Both the position numbers and the translations under genes were made by a program. DNA of 64,000 nt, taken from NCBI GenBank assembly GCA_963819855.1, contig CAWFYC010000020.1, positions 372,001 through 436,000 on the forward strand, read 5' to 3'. Below are positions 26,224-35,199 of the stretch, piece by piece (position 1 is the stretch's first letter; each line of letters opens with the position of its first letter). The notes below the pieces were generated by a model. The model was not told where the DNA came from, did no database searches, and saw only the letters and a list, made by a program, of their open reading frames with translations. Source of the DNA: JAMXLO01 sp963819855 (GTDB lineage: Bacteria; Pseudomonadota; Alphaproteobacteria; Acetobacterales; Acetobacteraceae).

Positions 26224-27669
26224 CTAAGCAAATCCCGATGCGTCAAAGCCGTCGGGCAACACACCGCGCGGCTTGATCATCTCGTAAGGTCCGCGCGCCA
26301 GGAACCGACCCGTCCCCGGTTCCGCCTGCACCTTGCCGTCGCGCATCGCCACGCGACCGCCCTTCACGGTGGCGACCGGCCAGCCGGTCACCTCCATCCC
26401 CTCGTACGGCGTATAGTCGATCACGTGCTGCATCAGTGCGTTGGTGATGGTGACCCGTTTGCCCGGATCCCACAGCACCAGATCGGCGTCCGACCCAGGA
26501 GCGATCGTGCCTTTGCGCGGATATAGTCCGAACAGTTTTGCGGGGTTGGTCGCGATCAGCCGCACATAGGTGTTGAGATCGATCCGTCCCTTCGACACGC
26601 CCTCGCTGAACACCAGCGGCAGCCGCGCGGCGAGGCCCGGCACGCCGTTCGGAATATCCGGGAACGGTGCGTTATTGCCGTGAATGCGTTTTCCCCCCTC
26701 GCCTTCGTAGCTGGCGCCGCTGTGATCGGACGATACGATGTCGAGCGTGCCGCGCCGCACGTCGCCCCACAGTGCCTCGCTGGTCGCGGCGTCACGCGGG
26801 CTGGGACTGCACATGAACTTGGCGCCCTCGAAGCCAGGGCGATCCATGTCGCCGGCGCCGAGCACGAAATACTGCGGGCAGGTTTCCGCCCATACCTTCA
26901 GCCCCCGTGCCTGCGCCCGGGCGATCTCCTCGGCCACCTCCGAGCACGATACGTGAAACACCTGGATCGGCTGATCCACCATCTCGGCCAGCGCGATGGC
27001 ACGATAGGTCGCCTCGCGCTCCACCACCTTGGGCCGCGACCACGAATGATATTTAGGCGCGCTGCGCCCATCCTCCATCAGCGCCGCGGTCCGCCAGCGG
27101 ATCGCCTCGTAGTTCTCGCAATGCACCGTCACCAGCGCGCCGGTGCGCCGCGCGGCGGCCAGCACGCGGATGAACTCGCGGTCGTCCAGGTGCGACGGCT
27201 CGTAGGTCAGGAACACCTTCAGGCTGCGCACGCCGGATGCCACCACCTCCGGTATTTCATCGCGCACCACGCTATCGGACGGATCAGTGATGATCTGGTG
27301 GAAGCTGTAATCCACCATCGCCTGGCTCGCGCGCCGGTGGTATTCAGCCAGTGTATCGCGGATGCCGTGGCCCTTGAACTGCGCGGCAAACGTGATGACG
27401 GTGGTGGTGCCTCCGGCCAGACACGCGGTGCTGCCGGTGACAAAACTCTCCTCGTCCGCGCCACCATTCGGACGCAGCTGCTCGATATGGCAGTGCGTAT
27501 CTACACCGCCCGGCATCACATAGAGACCGCCGGCGTCCAGCGTGTCGGTGCCTTCCAGCTTCTCGCCGATCGCGGCGATGCGGCCATCGCGCACGCCGAC
27601 ATCGGCGCGATAGGTGTCGGCGGCCGTGACCACCGTGCCGCCGCGGATCACCAGGTCATAGTCGGCCAT
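26224..27669 (-). CDS. Dihydropyrimidinase / D-hydantoinase family amidohydrolase
   Basis: A 481-residue cyclic-amide hydrolase that opens dihydropyrimidine or hydantoin rings. The N-terminus DYDLVIRGGTVVTAADTY and metal-site motifs fit: VDTHCHIEQ, the lysine expected to be carboxylated in SLKVFLTYEP, TVHCENYEA and FHVSCSE. A start at ATG 27669 is set by GGAGG in ccggaggcagcct. It lies 13 bases downstream of another amidohydrolase gene, so the two probably share an mRNA. A role in pyrimidine or hydantoin-derived nitrogen use is likely; the specific substrate is unknown. Confidence 0.9.
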   Translation of the reverse strand: MADYDLVIRGGTVVTAADTYRADVGVRDGRIAAIGEKLEGTDTLDAGGLYVMPGGVDTHCHIEQLRPNGGADEESFVTGSTACLAGGTTTVITFAAQFKGHGIRDTLAEYHRRASQAMVDYSFHQIITDPSDSVVRDEIPEVVASGVRSLKVFLTYEPSHLDDREFIRVLAAARRTGALVTVHCENYEAIRWRTAALMEDGRSAPKYHSWSRPKVVEREATYRAIALAEMVDQPIQVFHVSCSEVAEEIARAQARGLKVWAETCPQYFVLGAGDMDRPGFEGAKFMCSPSPRDAATSEALWGDVRRGTLDIVSSDHSGASYEGEGGKRIHGNNAPFPDIPNGVPGLAARLPLVFSEGVSKGRIDLNTYVRLIATNPAKLFGLYPRKGTIAPGSDADLVLWDPGKRVTITNALMQHVIDYTPYEGMEVTGWPVATVKGGRVAMRDGKVQAEPGTGRFLARGPYEMIKPRGVLPDGFDASGFA

Positions 27670-27682
27670 AGGCTGCCTCCGG

Positions 27683-29221
27683 TCAGATACGGGAACTCGG
27701 CCGGTAGAATGGCGCATGTGCGTCCGGGTCGAAATAGCCGGCGTAGAACGCCTTCACGTGCGGCAGCAGCGCCTTCGACAGCTTGCGCCGCTCCACCTCG
27801 TCATCCGCCAGCGCCTTACCCAGATCGTCGTGCAGCGCGCGCAAGGCGCCGTCGCGATCCACCTTGGTGAAGCGGCCATCGGCGTAGATCACCTCGCCGT
27901 CGCAGACCACCGTGCGGACGCCTTGCGCCTTCGCGCGTTGCAGCACTGCGTCGAGCAGCGGTGTCTCCGCATCGAGATACGGCCAGCTCACCTGCTGCCA
28001 GTCGATCAGCACCATATCGGCCGCGCGCCCGACCTCCAGCACGCCCAGCCGGTCGCCGAACCCTGTGGTTTTCGCCCCACCCGAGGTTGCCATGCGGAAC
28101 ACCTGCGCCGGTGTCGGCACGTCGTCGTCCATACCCGGCACACGATGCGCCCGCAACACCATGCGCATCTCCTGCAGCATGTCGCGATCGTCGTTGATGC
28201 CGGCTTCATCGAGGCCGATTGCGGTGTTGATCCCCTTCGCCTCGAATACGTTCAATGCCGCCACGCCGGAACGCAGGCGGAAGTTGGATGAACAGTTGTG
28301 GCAGACGCAGGTGCCGGTGGCGGCGAGCCGGTCGATGTCCGCCTCGTTCAGCCACACGCCGTGACCCAGCGTCATCTGTGGCCCGAGCAGGCCGAACCGG
28401 TCGATGTACTCGACCGCGGTGCAGTCGCCCCGCCGGCGTGCATACTCCTTTTGATACGCTGTCTCAAGCAGATGCATGTGCAGCGGCACGTCGAACTTGC
28501 GCGAGGTCTCGGCGAACCGGGTCAGCGCGGCGTCCGAACACCAGTGCAGATTTGCCGGCGACAACTGGATCTTCACCCGGCTCTTGTTGTGGTGCCGTCC
28601 ATGCAGGTTCTCGAACACCGCGAAAAAATCATCCAGCGAGAGCTGGAACCGGTCATACCAGCGCTGCACCGGCCCGCGCAGCTCCGGCGGCAGGCTCGCG
28701 ACGAACGCCGCGTCGTCCTGGTACACCAGCCGGTTCTGGTCGCGCACCGAGAACGAGTACGACACGCGCATCCCGACATCCTGATACGCGCGAATCACGT
28801 CCTCGCAGCGGGTCTCTACTTCGGCCAGCTTCCCCGGCGCCCAGCCATGCAGATGCTGCACCGTCGTGATGCCCGAGGCGATCATCTCGAACGCCGAATA
28901 CAGCGTGTCGAGATACAGGTTCACGTTGCGCATCACCATGCGGGTGACGAACCACAGCTCCAGCGGCATGTCCGGCGAACCGAGCTGCACCGGCGTCAGG
29001 CCGACATGGTGGTGGCCGTTGATGAAGCCGGGCAGCAGGATTTCGTTGCCGGTGCCGATCACCGGGACGGTCGGATGCTGCCGTTGCAGATCGGCGAAAG
29101 TGCCGATCGCGGTGATGGTGCCGTCCTGCTGCAGCACCGCGCCGTCGGCGATCTCTTCCCAGCGATGGCGATCGATCGCGCGCGTGATCATGGCGCGGCT
29201 GCGGATCAATGATGCGGGCAT
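27683..29221 (-). CDS. Amidohydrolase/deaminase of the ATZ/TRZ-guanine deaminase group
   Basis: A 512-residue metal-dependent hydrolase. Motifs in order are LLPGFINGHHHVGL (metal HxH), HMHLLETAYQKEY, LGHGVWLNEAD and IGLDEAGINDDRDML with the metal aspartate. C-terminal GRAADMVLID is typical of this group, which deaminates or dechlorinates heterocycles (guanine, cytosine, S-adenosylhomocysteine, triazines). ATG 29221 is chosen because CAGGAGG lies six bases upstream. It is longer than most relatives (about 450). It is divergent from the oxidoreductase fusion gene with about 70 bases between them, and precedes the dihydropyrimidinase in an apparent operon for N-heterocycle breakdown. Confidence 0.85.
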   Translation of the reverse strand: MPASLIRSRAMITRAIDRHRWEEIADGAVLQQDGTITAIGTFADLQRQHPTVPVIGTGNEILLPGFINGHHHVGLTPVQLGSPDMPLELWFVTRMVMRNVNLYLDTLYSAFEMIASGITTVQHLHGWAPGKLAEVETRCEDVIRAYQDVGMRVSYSFSVRDQNRLVYQDDAAFVASLPPELRGPVQRWYDRFQLSLDDFFAVFENLHGRHHNKSRVKIQLSPANLHWCSDAALTRFAETSRKFDVPLHMHLLETAYQKEYARRRGDCTAVEYIDRFGLLGPQMTLGHGVWLNEADIDRLAATGTCVCHNCSSNFRLRSGVAALNVFEAKGINTAIGLDEAGINDDRDMLQEMRMVLRAHRVPGMDDDVPTPAQVFRMATSGGAKTTGFGDRLGVLEVGRAADMVLIDWQQVSWPYLDAETPLLDAVLQRAKAQGVRTVVCDGEVIYADGRFTKVDRDGALRALHDDLGKALADDEVERRKLSKALLPHVKAFYAGYFDPDAHAPFYRPSSRI

Positions 29222-29289
29222 CGGGTCCTCCTGGTGTCGCGGCATCGTCGTCACTTGCCCCCATCCGCGCAACAACTAGAACCCATCCC

Positions 29290-32166
29290 ATGCGCCTCTC
29301 TCATCCGACCATCCGGCCAGTCGGCCACGCCATCACGTTCCGGTTCGACGGTTCCCCGGTCGCCGCGCTCGAAGGCGAGACCATCGCCGCCGCGCTGTCG
29401 GCCGCCGGCATCGTCGCGTTCCGCCGCACTGCCAGCGGAGTGCCGCGCGGCCTGCATTGCGGCATGGGCGCCTGCTTCGACTGCGTGGTGACGGTGGACG
29501 GCCGCATCGGCCAGCGCGCCTGCATGACCAAGGTGGCGGACGGCATGGCGGTCACCGGCGATGCGCCGCTGCCGCTGGCGCCGCTCGGCCGCGAACCGGA
29601 AGGCGCGCAGGCCGAGGAGCGCGTGTGCGACGTGCTGGTGGTCGGCGCCGGCCCGGCTGGGCTGTCGGCAGCGATTGCCGCCGCGGAGACGGGCGCCTCG
29701 GTCGTGGTGCTGGACGAACGCAGCGCCACCGGCGGGCAGTACGCCAAGCCGCTCGCCGACAGCCATGCCGACACCGCGCCGGATCCGCAGTTCTTGCTGG
29801 GAACGCAATTGCGCGACCGCGCGCTCGCGGCCGGCGCGCGGATCGAGACCGAGGCGACCGTCTGGGGCGGCTTTGCCGCCGACGAGATCGCCGCGCTGGT
29901 GGATGGCCGCGCGGTGACGTTCCGGCCGCGCCGGCTGCTGCTGGCACCTGGCGCCCATGAGCGGCCGGTGCCGCTGCCCGGCTGGACCCTCCCCGGCGTG
30001 ATGACTACCGGCTCGCTGCAGACGCTGGTTCGCGCGCAACGCGTCTGCCCGGGCGAGCGCGTCCTGATCGCCGGCAGCGGGCCGCTCAACCTTCAGCTTG
30101 CCTGCGAACTGCTCGCCGGCGGGCTGACGCCGCTGGCGGTGGTGGAAGCGGCGCCGCGGCCCTCGCCGGCCGCGTGGCGCACGGCATGGACGATGGCGCG
30201 CACCTCGCCCGACCTGACGCGCGAGGGCTTCGGGATGCTGCTCAAGCTGAAGCGTGCCGGCGTGCCGGTGCTGTGGTCGGCGCAGATAAAGGAGCTTCGC
30301 GGCGACGGTCGCGTGCAGTCTGCGCACATCGCCGGCCGCGCGTTCGATCGCAGCTTCGATGTCGATGTCGTCGCGCTGAATCTGGGGTTTCAGCCGGAGA
30401 CCGGTCTGGCGCGCGCACTCGGCGCGAAACAGCGCTTCGTCGATGTCGGGCTGGGGCACCTGGCGTGCGACACCGACGATGACGGCCGCACCTCGGTGCC
30501 CGGCGTGTTCGCGGTCGGCGACGGGGCATCGCTCGGCGGATCGCGCGTCGCGATGGCACGTGGCCGGCTGGCGGGCCTGGCAGCAGCTCGCGACCTCGGC
30601 TTCCAGGCTCCGGACGAACCGGCCACGCGGGCCGCGGTACGGCGGGCGCTGGCGTTCCAGGACGCACTGTGGACGCTGTTCCGGCCGATCCGCCTGCGCC
30701 CCGGTGCGCTGACCGACGACACCATCGTCTGCCGCTGCGAGGAAGTGACCGCCGGCCGCCTGCGCCAGGAGTTGGCCGATGGCCTGGCCTCGCTGCCAGC
30801 GCTGAAGAAGGCGACGCGCGCCGGCATGGGACGCTGCCAGGGCCGCTTCTGCTCGGCCACGATCGCGCGTCTCTGCCCCGACGCGCCGGACGACGACGCG
30901 TTCGCCGCACCGCGCGCGCCGCTGCGTCCGGTGCCGGCCGCCCCGCTGATGTTCCCGGCGGAAGAGTTCGAGGCGCCGCTGCTGGAACTGCCCAACCCGT
31001 CGGTGCGTCTGCATCGCGTGCCGCCACTGCCGCAGGAGACGCGGCGCTGCGATGTGCTGGTGATGGGCGGCGGCCTCGCCGGACTGTGCAGCGCGTATTT
31101 CCTGGCGCGCGACGGCGTCGATGTGCTGCTGGCCGAACGTGACGAGGCGGGCATGGCGGCAAGCACCGCGAATGCCGGCAGCCTGCACGTGCAACTGCTG
31201 TCCTATGACTTCACCGACGAGACGCCGGAGGATGGCGGCCAGGCGGCGCACACGCTGCCGCTCGCGCCGCGCTCGATCGCGTTGTGGAAGCAGTTCGCGG
31301 CAGAGGCCGGCGAGGACCTCGGCATCCGCACCGAAGGCGGCCTGATGCTGGCGGAAGACGCGGCGGGGCTGGAATGGCTGCGCCGCAAGTCGGCGATGGA
31401 ACGGCGCTGGGGCATCGAGAGCCACGTACTCGGCGCCAACGAACTGCGCGCGCTGGCGCCGGCGCTGTCGGAGCACATGGTCGGCGCCGATTTCGTTCCG
31501 GCGGAAGGCTACGGCGATCCGCTGCGCGGCACGCTCACTGTGCTGAAGCTGGCACAGCACGCCGGTGCACGGCTGCTGCGCGGCGCCGAGGTGCAGGCGA
31601 TCACGCGCGAGGGCACGGCGTGGCACGTGCAGACGTCGAAGGGGAAGATTGTCGCTGGCCGGGTGGTGAACGCCGGCGGTCCGTGGTCGGCGCGGATAGG
31701 CCGCATGGTGGGTTTGGAGCTGCCGGTCACCGGCACCGTGCAGCAGGTGATCGTCACCGAGCCGGCGCCGCCGCTGACGAAGCACCTGATCGCGCTCGCC
31801 AACCGGCATCTGTCGCTGAAGCAGCAGGCGAGCGGCGGCTTCCTGGTCGGCGGTGGCTGGTTCGGCGGTTTCGATCCGGTCACCGGGCGCTCGCACAATC
31901 TGCGCCGCAACATCGAGGGCAATCTATGGGTCTGCGCACGTGCCCTGCCCGTGCTGCGTAGTCTGTCGTTCGTGCGGGCGTGGACCGGCATCAATTCGTC
32001 GATCGACCGCGCGCCGATCCTGGGCGAGGCGCCGGGGCTGTCGGGGTTCTTCAACGCGGTAAGCGCGAATGGCTACACGCTGGGGCCGATCATCGGCCGG
32101 ATCACCGCCGATGCGGTACGCGGCGAGGCCGTCGATGCGCACTATCGACTGGAGCAATTCAGGTAG
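29290..32166 (+). CDS. Three-domain fusion oxidoreductase: 2Fe-2S / FAD-NAD / DAO (HcnABC- or opine-oxidase-like)
   Basis: A 958-residue protein that joins three normally separate subunits. Residues 1-100 are a 2Fe-2S domain with C57, C62, C65 and C78. Residues 112-470 are an FAD/NAD pyridine-nucleotide oxidoreductase (GAGPAG at 119-124), closed by a BFD-like iron-sulfur site with C481, C483, C516 and C521. Residues 588-958 are a D-amino-acid-oxidase-type FAD domain (GGGLAG at 593-598, NAGGPWSARIGRMVG). The separate versions are HcnA, HcnB, HcnC of cyanide synthase and the subunits of opine or D-hydroxyproline dehydrogenases. The substrate is probably a secondary amine or amino acid. No signal peptide is visible. 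Start ATG 29290 lacks a strong ribosome-binding site. Confidence 0.88.
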   Translation: MRLSHPTIRPVGHAITFRFDGSPVAALEGETIAAALSAAGIVAFRRTASGVPRGLHCGMGACFDCVVTVDGRIGQRACMTKVADGMAVTGDAPLPLAPLGREPEGAQAEERVCDVLVVGAGPAGLSAAIAAAETGASVVVLDERSATGGQYAKPLADSHADTAPDPQFLLGTQLRDRALAAGARIETEATVWGGFAADEIAALVDGRAVTFRPRRLLLAPGAHERPVPLPGWTLPGVMTTGSLQTLVRAQRVCPGERVLIAGSGPLNLQLACELLAGGLTPLAVVEAAPRPSPAAWRTAWTMARTSPDLTREGFGMLLKLKRAGVPVLWSAQIKELRGDGRVQSAHIAGRAFDRSFDVDVVALNLGFQPETGLARALGAKQRFVDVGLGHLACDTDDDGRTSVPGVFAVGDGASLGGSRVAMARGRLAGLAAARDLGFQAPDEPATRAAVRRALAFQDALWTLFRPIRLRPGALTDDTIVCRCEEVTAGRLRQELADGLASLPALKKATRAGMGRCQGRFCSATIARLCPDAPDDDAFAAPRAPLRPVPAAPLMFPAEEFEAPLLELPNPSVRLHRVPPLPQETRRCDVLVMGGGLAGLCSAYFLARDGVDVLLAERDEAGMAASTANAGSLHVQLLSYDFTDETPEDGGQAAHTLPLAPRSIALWKQFAAEAGEDLGIRTEGGLMLAEDAAGLEWLRRKSAMERRWGIESHVLGANELRALAPALSEHMVGADFVPAEGYGDPLRGTLTVLKLAQHAGARLLRGAEVQAITREGTAWHVQTSKGKIVAGRVVNAGGPWSARIGRMVGLELPVTGTVQQVIVTEPAPPLTKHLIALANRHLSLKQQASGGFLVGGGWFGGFDPVTGRSHNLRRNIEGNLWVCARALPVLRSLSFVRAWTGINSSIDRAPILGEAPGLSGFFNAVSANGYTLGPIIGRITADAVRGEAVDAHYRLEQFR

Positions 32167-32176
32167 CGGAGGCTTC

Positions 32177-32260
32177 GATGGGTTTCGCTGCGCTCTACCC
32201 ATCCTACGTCTTGCTTGCGGGGATGGATCGTAGGATGGGTTGAGCGCAGCGAAACCCATC
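32177..32260. repeat. Inverted repeat of the GATGGGTTTCGCTGCGCTC family
   Basis: Two 32-base arms (32177-32208 and 32229-32260) are near-perfect inverted copies around a 20-base loop. A further single arm occurs at 46382-46408. It could form a strong hairpin in the mRNA between the fusion oxidoreductase and the dioxygenase genes. Confidence 0.65.
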
Positions 32261-32274
32261 GAAGGTGTTGTCTG

Positions 32275-33339
32275 ATGTCCGCTAAGTTGCCACTGCGTCG
32301 GGCCATCGAAGGCCCCTCCGCCTGGATCGGCGCTGAAATGCGCTTGCGCGAGGCGGAGTGGAGCTATCGCCTGGCGCCATCGGAAGTTGCCGAAATCGAA
32401 GCGGCACTGAAGTCGGTACAGGCGCGCGGCCTCGATATCGCCGCCATCCGCCGCGAGGATTTCCCGCTGCTGACGCTCGGTCCGGTACTCGACCGGCTGC
32501 GCGCCGAGGTGCTTGACGGACGCGGCTTCGTGCTTTTGCGCGGCGTGCCCGTGGAGGGTCGGTCGATCGCCGAGAGTGCCGCCGTCTATTGGGGCATCGG
32601 CAGCTATTTCGGCAGCGCCCGCTCACAGAACGCGAAAGGGCATCTGCTCGGGCATGTCTACGATCTCGGCGGCAGCAGCGCGACCGATCCCACCATTCGC
32701 AGCTATGCGACCGCGGAACGCCAGAACTTCCATATCGATCGCTGCGATGTCGTCGCCCTGCTGTGCCTGCGGCGCGCCAAGTCGGGCGGGCTGTCGGCGG
32801 TCGTCAGCTCGATGACGGTGCACAATGTCATGCTGGCGCGCCGCCCCGATCTGCTGGAGCGGCTGTATCGGCCGTTCCCCGTCGACCGGCGCGGCGAGGT
32901 GCCGGAGGGCAAGGCGCCGTTCTACCAGGCACCGGTGTTCAACGAGCATGCCGGCAAGGTCTCGGTGCTGTATTCGCGGCTGCATATCGGTTCGTCGCAG
33001 CGGTTTCCCGAGGCACGACGACTGACGCCCGAGGATATCGAGGCGCTCGATATGCTGGCGGACCTGGCGGGCGATCCGGAGCTGCGGCTCGACATGAACT
33101 TCATGCCGGGCGACATCCAGTTCCTGCACAACCATACCATCCTGCACGCCCGCACGGGATACGAGGTCTGGCCCGAGATCGAACGCAAGCGCCATCTGTT
33201 GCGGCTGTGGCTCTCGCCGCTAGCTGCGCGACCGCTGCCGCCGGTTTTTTCCGAGTGCTACGGCGACATCACGATCGGAAATCGCGGCGGCATCATCTGC
33301 AAGGACACGCGGCTGCACGCACCGCTGGTGCCGGGCTGA
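32275..33339 (+). CDS. TauD/TfdA-family Fe(II)/2-oxoglutarate-dependent dioxygenase
   Basis: A 354-residue oxygenase likely to hydroxylate a small carboxylic or sulfonic substrate with 2-oxoglutarate as co-substrate. The facial triad is visible: H153-I-D155 (NFHIDRCD) and the distal His in FLHNHTILHARTGYE (H285, H287 or H291), followed by the Arg that binds 2-oxoglutarate in KRHLLRLWLS. GRGFVLLRGVPVEG is a family landmark near residue 80. ATG 32275 is preferred; 20 more in-frame codons upstream run into the repeat. It follows the fusion oxidoreductase by 108 bases on the same strand and may act in the same catabolic route. Some relatives are annotated as gamma-butyrobetaine- or taurine-type enzymes. 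Confidence 0.85.
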   Translation: MSAKLPLRRAIEGPSAWIGAEMRLREAEWSYRLAPSEVAEIEAALKSVQARGLDIAAIRREDFPLLTLGPVLDRLRAEVLDGRGFVLLRGVPVEGRSIAESAAVYWGIGSYFGSARSQNAKGHLLGHVYDLGGSSATDPTIRSYATAERQNFHIDRCDVVALLCLRRAKSGGLSAVVSSMTVHNVMLARRPDLLERLYRPFPVDRRGEVPEGKAPFYQAPVFNEHAGKVSVLYSRLHIGSSQRFPEARRLTPEDIEALDMLADLAGDPELRLDMNFMPGDIQFLHNHTILHARTGYEVWPEIERKRHLLRLWLSPLAARPLPPVFSECYGDITIGNRGGIICKDTRLHAPLVPG

Positions 33340-33495
33340 GCAACTCTACCTGGTGGGCAATATCGCGCACGGTCACCCTCGTCCTCGGCGCATCCGCGAT
33401 GTGTCACAGCCGCGTCCCGCGTGACGGAACGTGGCTCCGACGTTGATTCTGCCGACTCGCCTTTACGCCCCCAACCCCGCGCGCAACACTGCCCC

Positions 33496-35058
33496 ATGAC
33501 CTCCCTCTCTGCCCGCCTCGACCGCATCGTCGAAACCCTGCCGCGCGCCTACCCCGGCCCCGGCGGTGCCATAGCCGCATTGCGCAACGGCGAGACAATC
33601 CTCCGCCACGCCTGGGGCTGGGCCAACGCCGAACGCCGCATCCCGTTCACCGCGCGCTCGCTGTTCCGCATGTGCTCGATCACCAAGCAGTTCACCTGCG
33701 CGGTGGTGCTGGACGCCTTCCCCGATCCCTCGGTGCTGGACGCCGACGTGCGCGCCCGCCTGCCGTTGCTGGAGCAGCCCGCCCCCACCGCGCTGCACCT
33801 GTGCCACAACCAGTCCGGCCTGCGCGACTACTGGGCGCTGGCGATGCTGCACGGCTCGCCGGCCGAGGCCCCGTTCGGCGACGCCGAGGCCGCCCGAGTG
33901 ATCGCCGGCACCCGCTCGCTGCACTTCGCTCCCGGTACCCGCCACTCCTACGTCAACCAGAATTTCCGCTTGTTGTCCGACATCGTGCAGGACCGCACCG
34001 GCCGCCGCTTTGCTGAACTGCTGCGCAGCAGCGTGTTCGAGCGCGCCGGCATGGTGACCGCGTTCCTGGCCGCCGACACCCGCGCCATGCCCGACGGCAC
34101 CGAGGGCTACGAGGGCACATCGGTCAGCGGCTTTCGTGCCGCGGAGAACCGTATCCTGTGGACCGGCGACGCCGGCCTCGGTGCCAGCCTCGACGACATG
34201 ATCGCCTGGGAGCGCCACATCGACGCCACGCGAGACGACGCGGGCTCGCTGTACCACCGCCTGTCCGCGCCGGTGCGCTTCGCCGACAGCGCTACGGCCG
34301 ACTACGGCTTCGGCCTGAACCGGGGTACCGAGCTGGGCCGCCCGGTCACCGCCCACGGCGGGGCGCTGCGCGGCTGGCGCAGCCACCGGATGTATGTGCC
34401 CGCGGAGCGCGTCTCCGTCGTGGTCATGTTCAACCACCTGGCGGACGCGCACGACGCCGCGGTTGATCTGCTCGGCGCCGTGCTGGGCGAAGCGCGCCCG
34501 CCGCCCGCCGCCGCCGCCCAGGCGCCCGAGTGGCTCGGCAATTACATCGAGCCGGAGACAAGGCTAGCCGTGCGCATCAATGCGCCGGATGGCAAGGTCC
34601 GCCTGCGCTACGGCCACTTCCCGGACCGCCTCGGCCTGCTCGCCGACGGCACGGCCAGCAGCGACAACGGGGATGTACGGCTCCGACCCACCGATGGCGG
34701 CCTGTGGATGGACCGCTCGTCCGAGAACCAGACTTCGCGTCTGCTCGCGATCGACGGCACGTCCGCCAAGGATATCGCCGGCCGCTACCGCTGCGCAGAG
34801 TTGGACGCCGAGTTGGCCGTGGTTGATGCCGGTGGCGTGCTGTACGGCAGCTTCTCCGGCTTCCTGGGGCAGGGACGGATGGAAATCCTCGGCCCGGTCG
34901 CAGGCGATGTCTGGGTGCTGCCCTGTCCGCGCGCGCTCGACCACACGCCGCCCGGCGACTGGACGCTGGCGTTCCGCCGCGACGCATCGGGCAGTGTGTC
35001 CACCGCCGAGGTCGGCTGCTGGCTGGCGCGCCGGTTGGTCTATAGTCGTGTGGCCTGA
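33496..35058 (+). CDS. D-aminopeptidase (serine, penicillin-recognising family S12)
   Basis: A 520-residue enzyme, the same length as Ochrobactrum D-aminopeptidase as I recall it, which removes N-terminal D-residues. The beta-lactamase-like core has the SxxK nucleophile S61-I-T-K64 (FRMCSITKQF), a YVN tyrosine motif (HSYVNQNFRL) and the HGG-type third motif in VTAHGGALRGW. Two C-terminal beta-barrel domains follow (from WLGNYIEPETRLAV and SAKDIAGRYRCAEL), as in that enzyme. No signal peptide, so it acts in the cytoplasm. It lies next to the DAO-type oxidase fusion, which suggests joint use of D-amino-acid-containing peptides. Gene name dap is plausible but not assigned. Confidence 0.88.
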   Translation: MTSLSARLDRIVETLPRAYPGPGGAIAALRNGETILRHAWGWANAERRIPFTARSLFRMCSITKQFTCAVVLDAFPDPSVLDADVRARLPLLEQPAPTALHLCHNQSGLRDYWALAMLHGSPAEAPFGDAEAARVIAGTRSLHFAPGTRHSYVNQNFRLLSDIVQDRTGRRFAELLRSSVFERAGMVTAFLAADTRAMPDGTEGYEGTSVSGFRAAENRILWTGDAGLGASLDDMIAWERHIDATRDDAGSLYHRLSAPVRFADSATADYGFGLNRGTELGRPVTAHGGALRGWRSHRMYVPAERVSVVVMFNHLADAHDAAVDLLGAVLGEARPPPAAAAQAPEWLGNYIEPETRLAVRINAPDGKVRLRYGHFPDRLGLLADGTASSDNGDVRLRPTDGGLWMDRSSENQTSRLLAIDGTSAKDIAGRYRCAELDAELAVVDAGGVLYGSFSGFLGQGRMEILGPVAGDVWVLPCPRALDHTPPGDWTLAFRRDASGSVSTAEVGCWLARRLVYSRVA

Positions 35059-35199
35059 CAGGTAAGCAGCGATGCTGCCGCGCTTTATACAAAGGGATCT
35101 TGCAACGCTGAAGCGGGCAGCACTGCAAGCGTTGACGGCGTTGTCGACGGGACAAACGACGGACGTGCCGAACGGCGAAGACAACATGATTGAACCGAT

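Noticed and set aside
29251..31896. An 881-codon open frame opposite the fusion oxidoreductase
   Set aside because: Arg/Gln/His-rich shadow of the real plus-strand gene, with no start signal.
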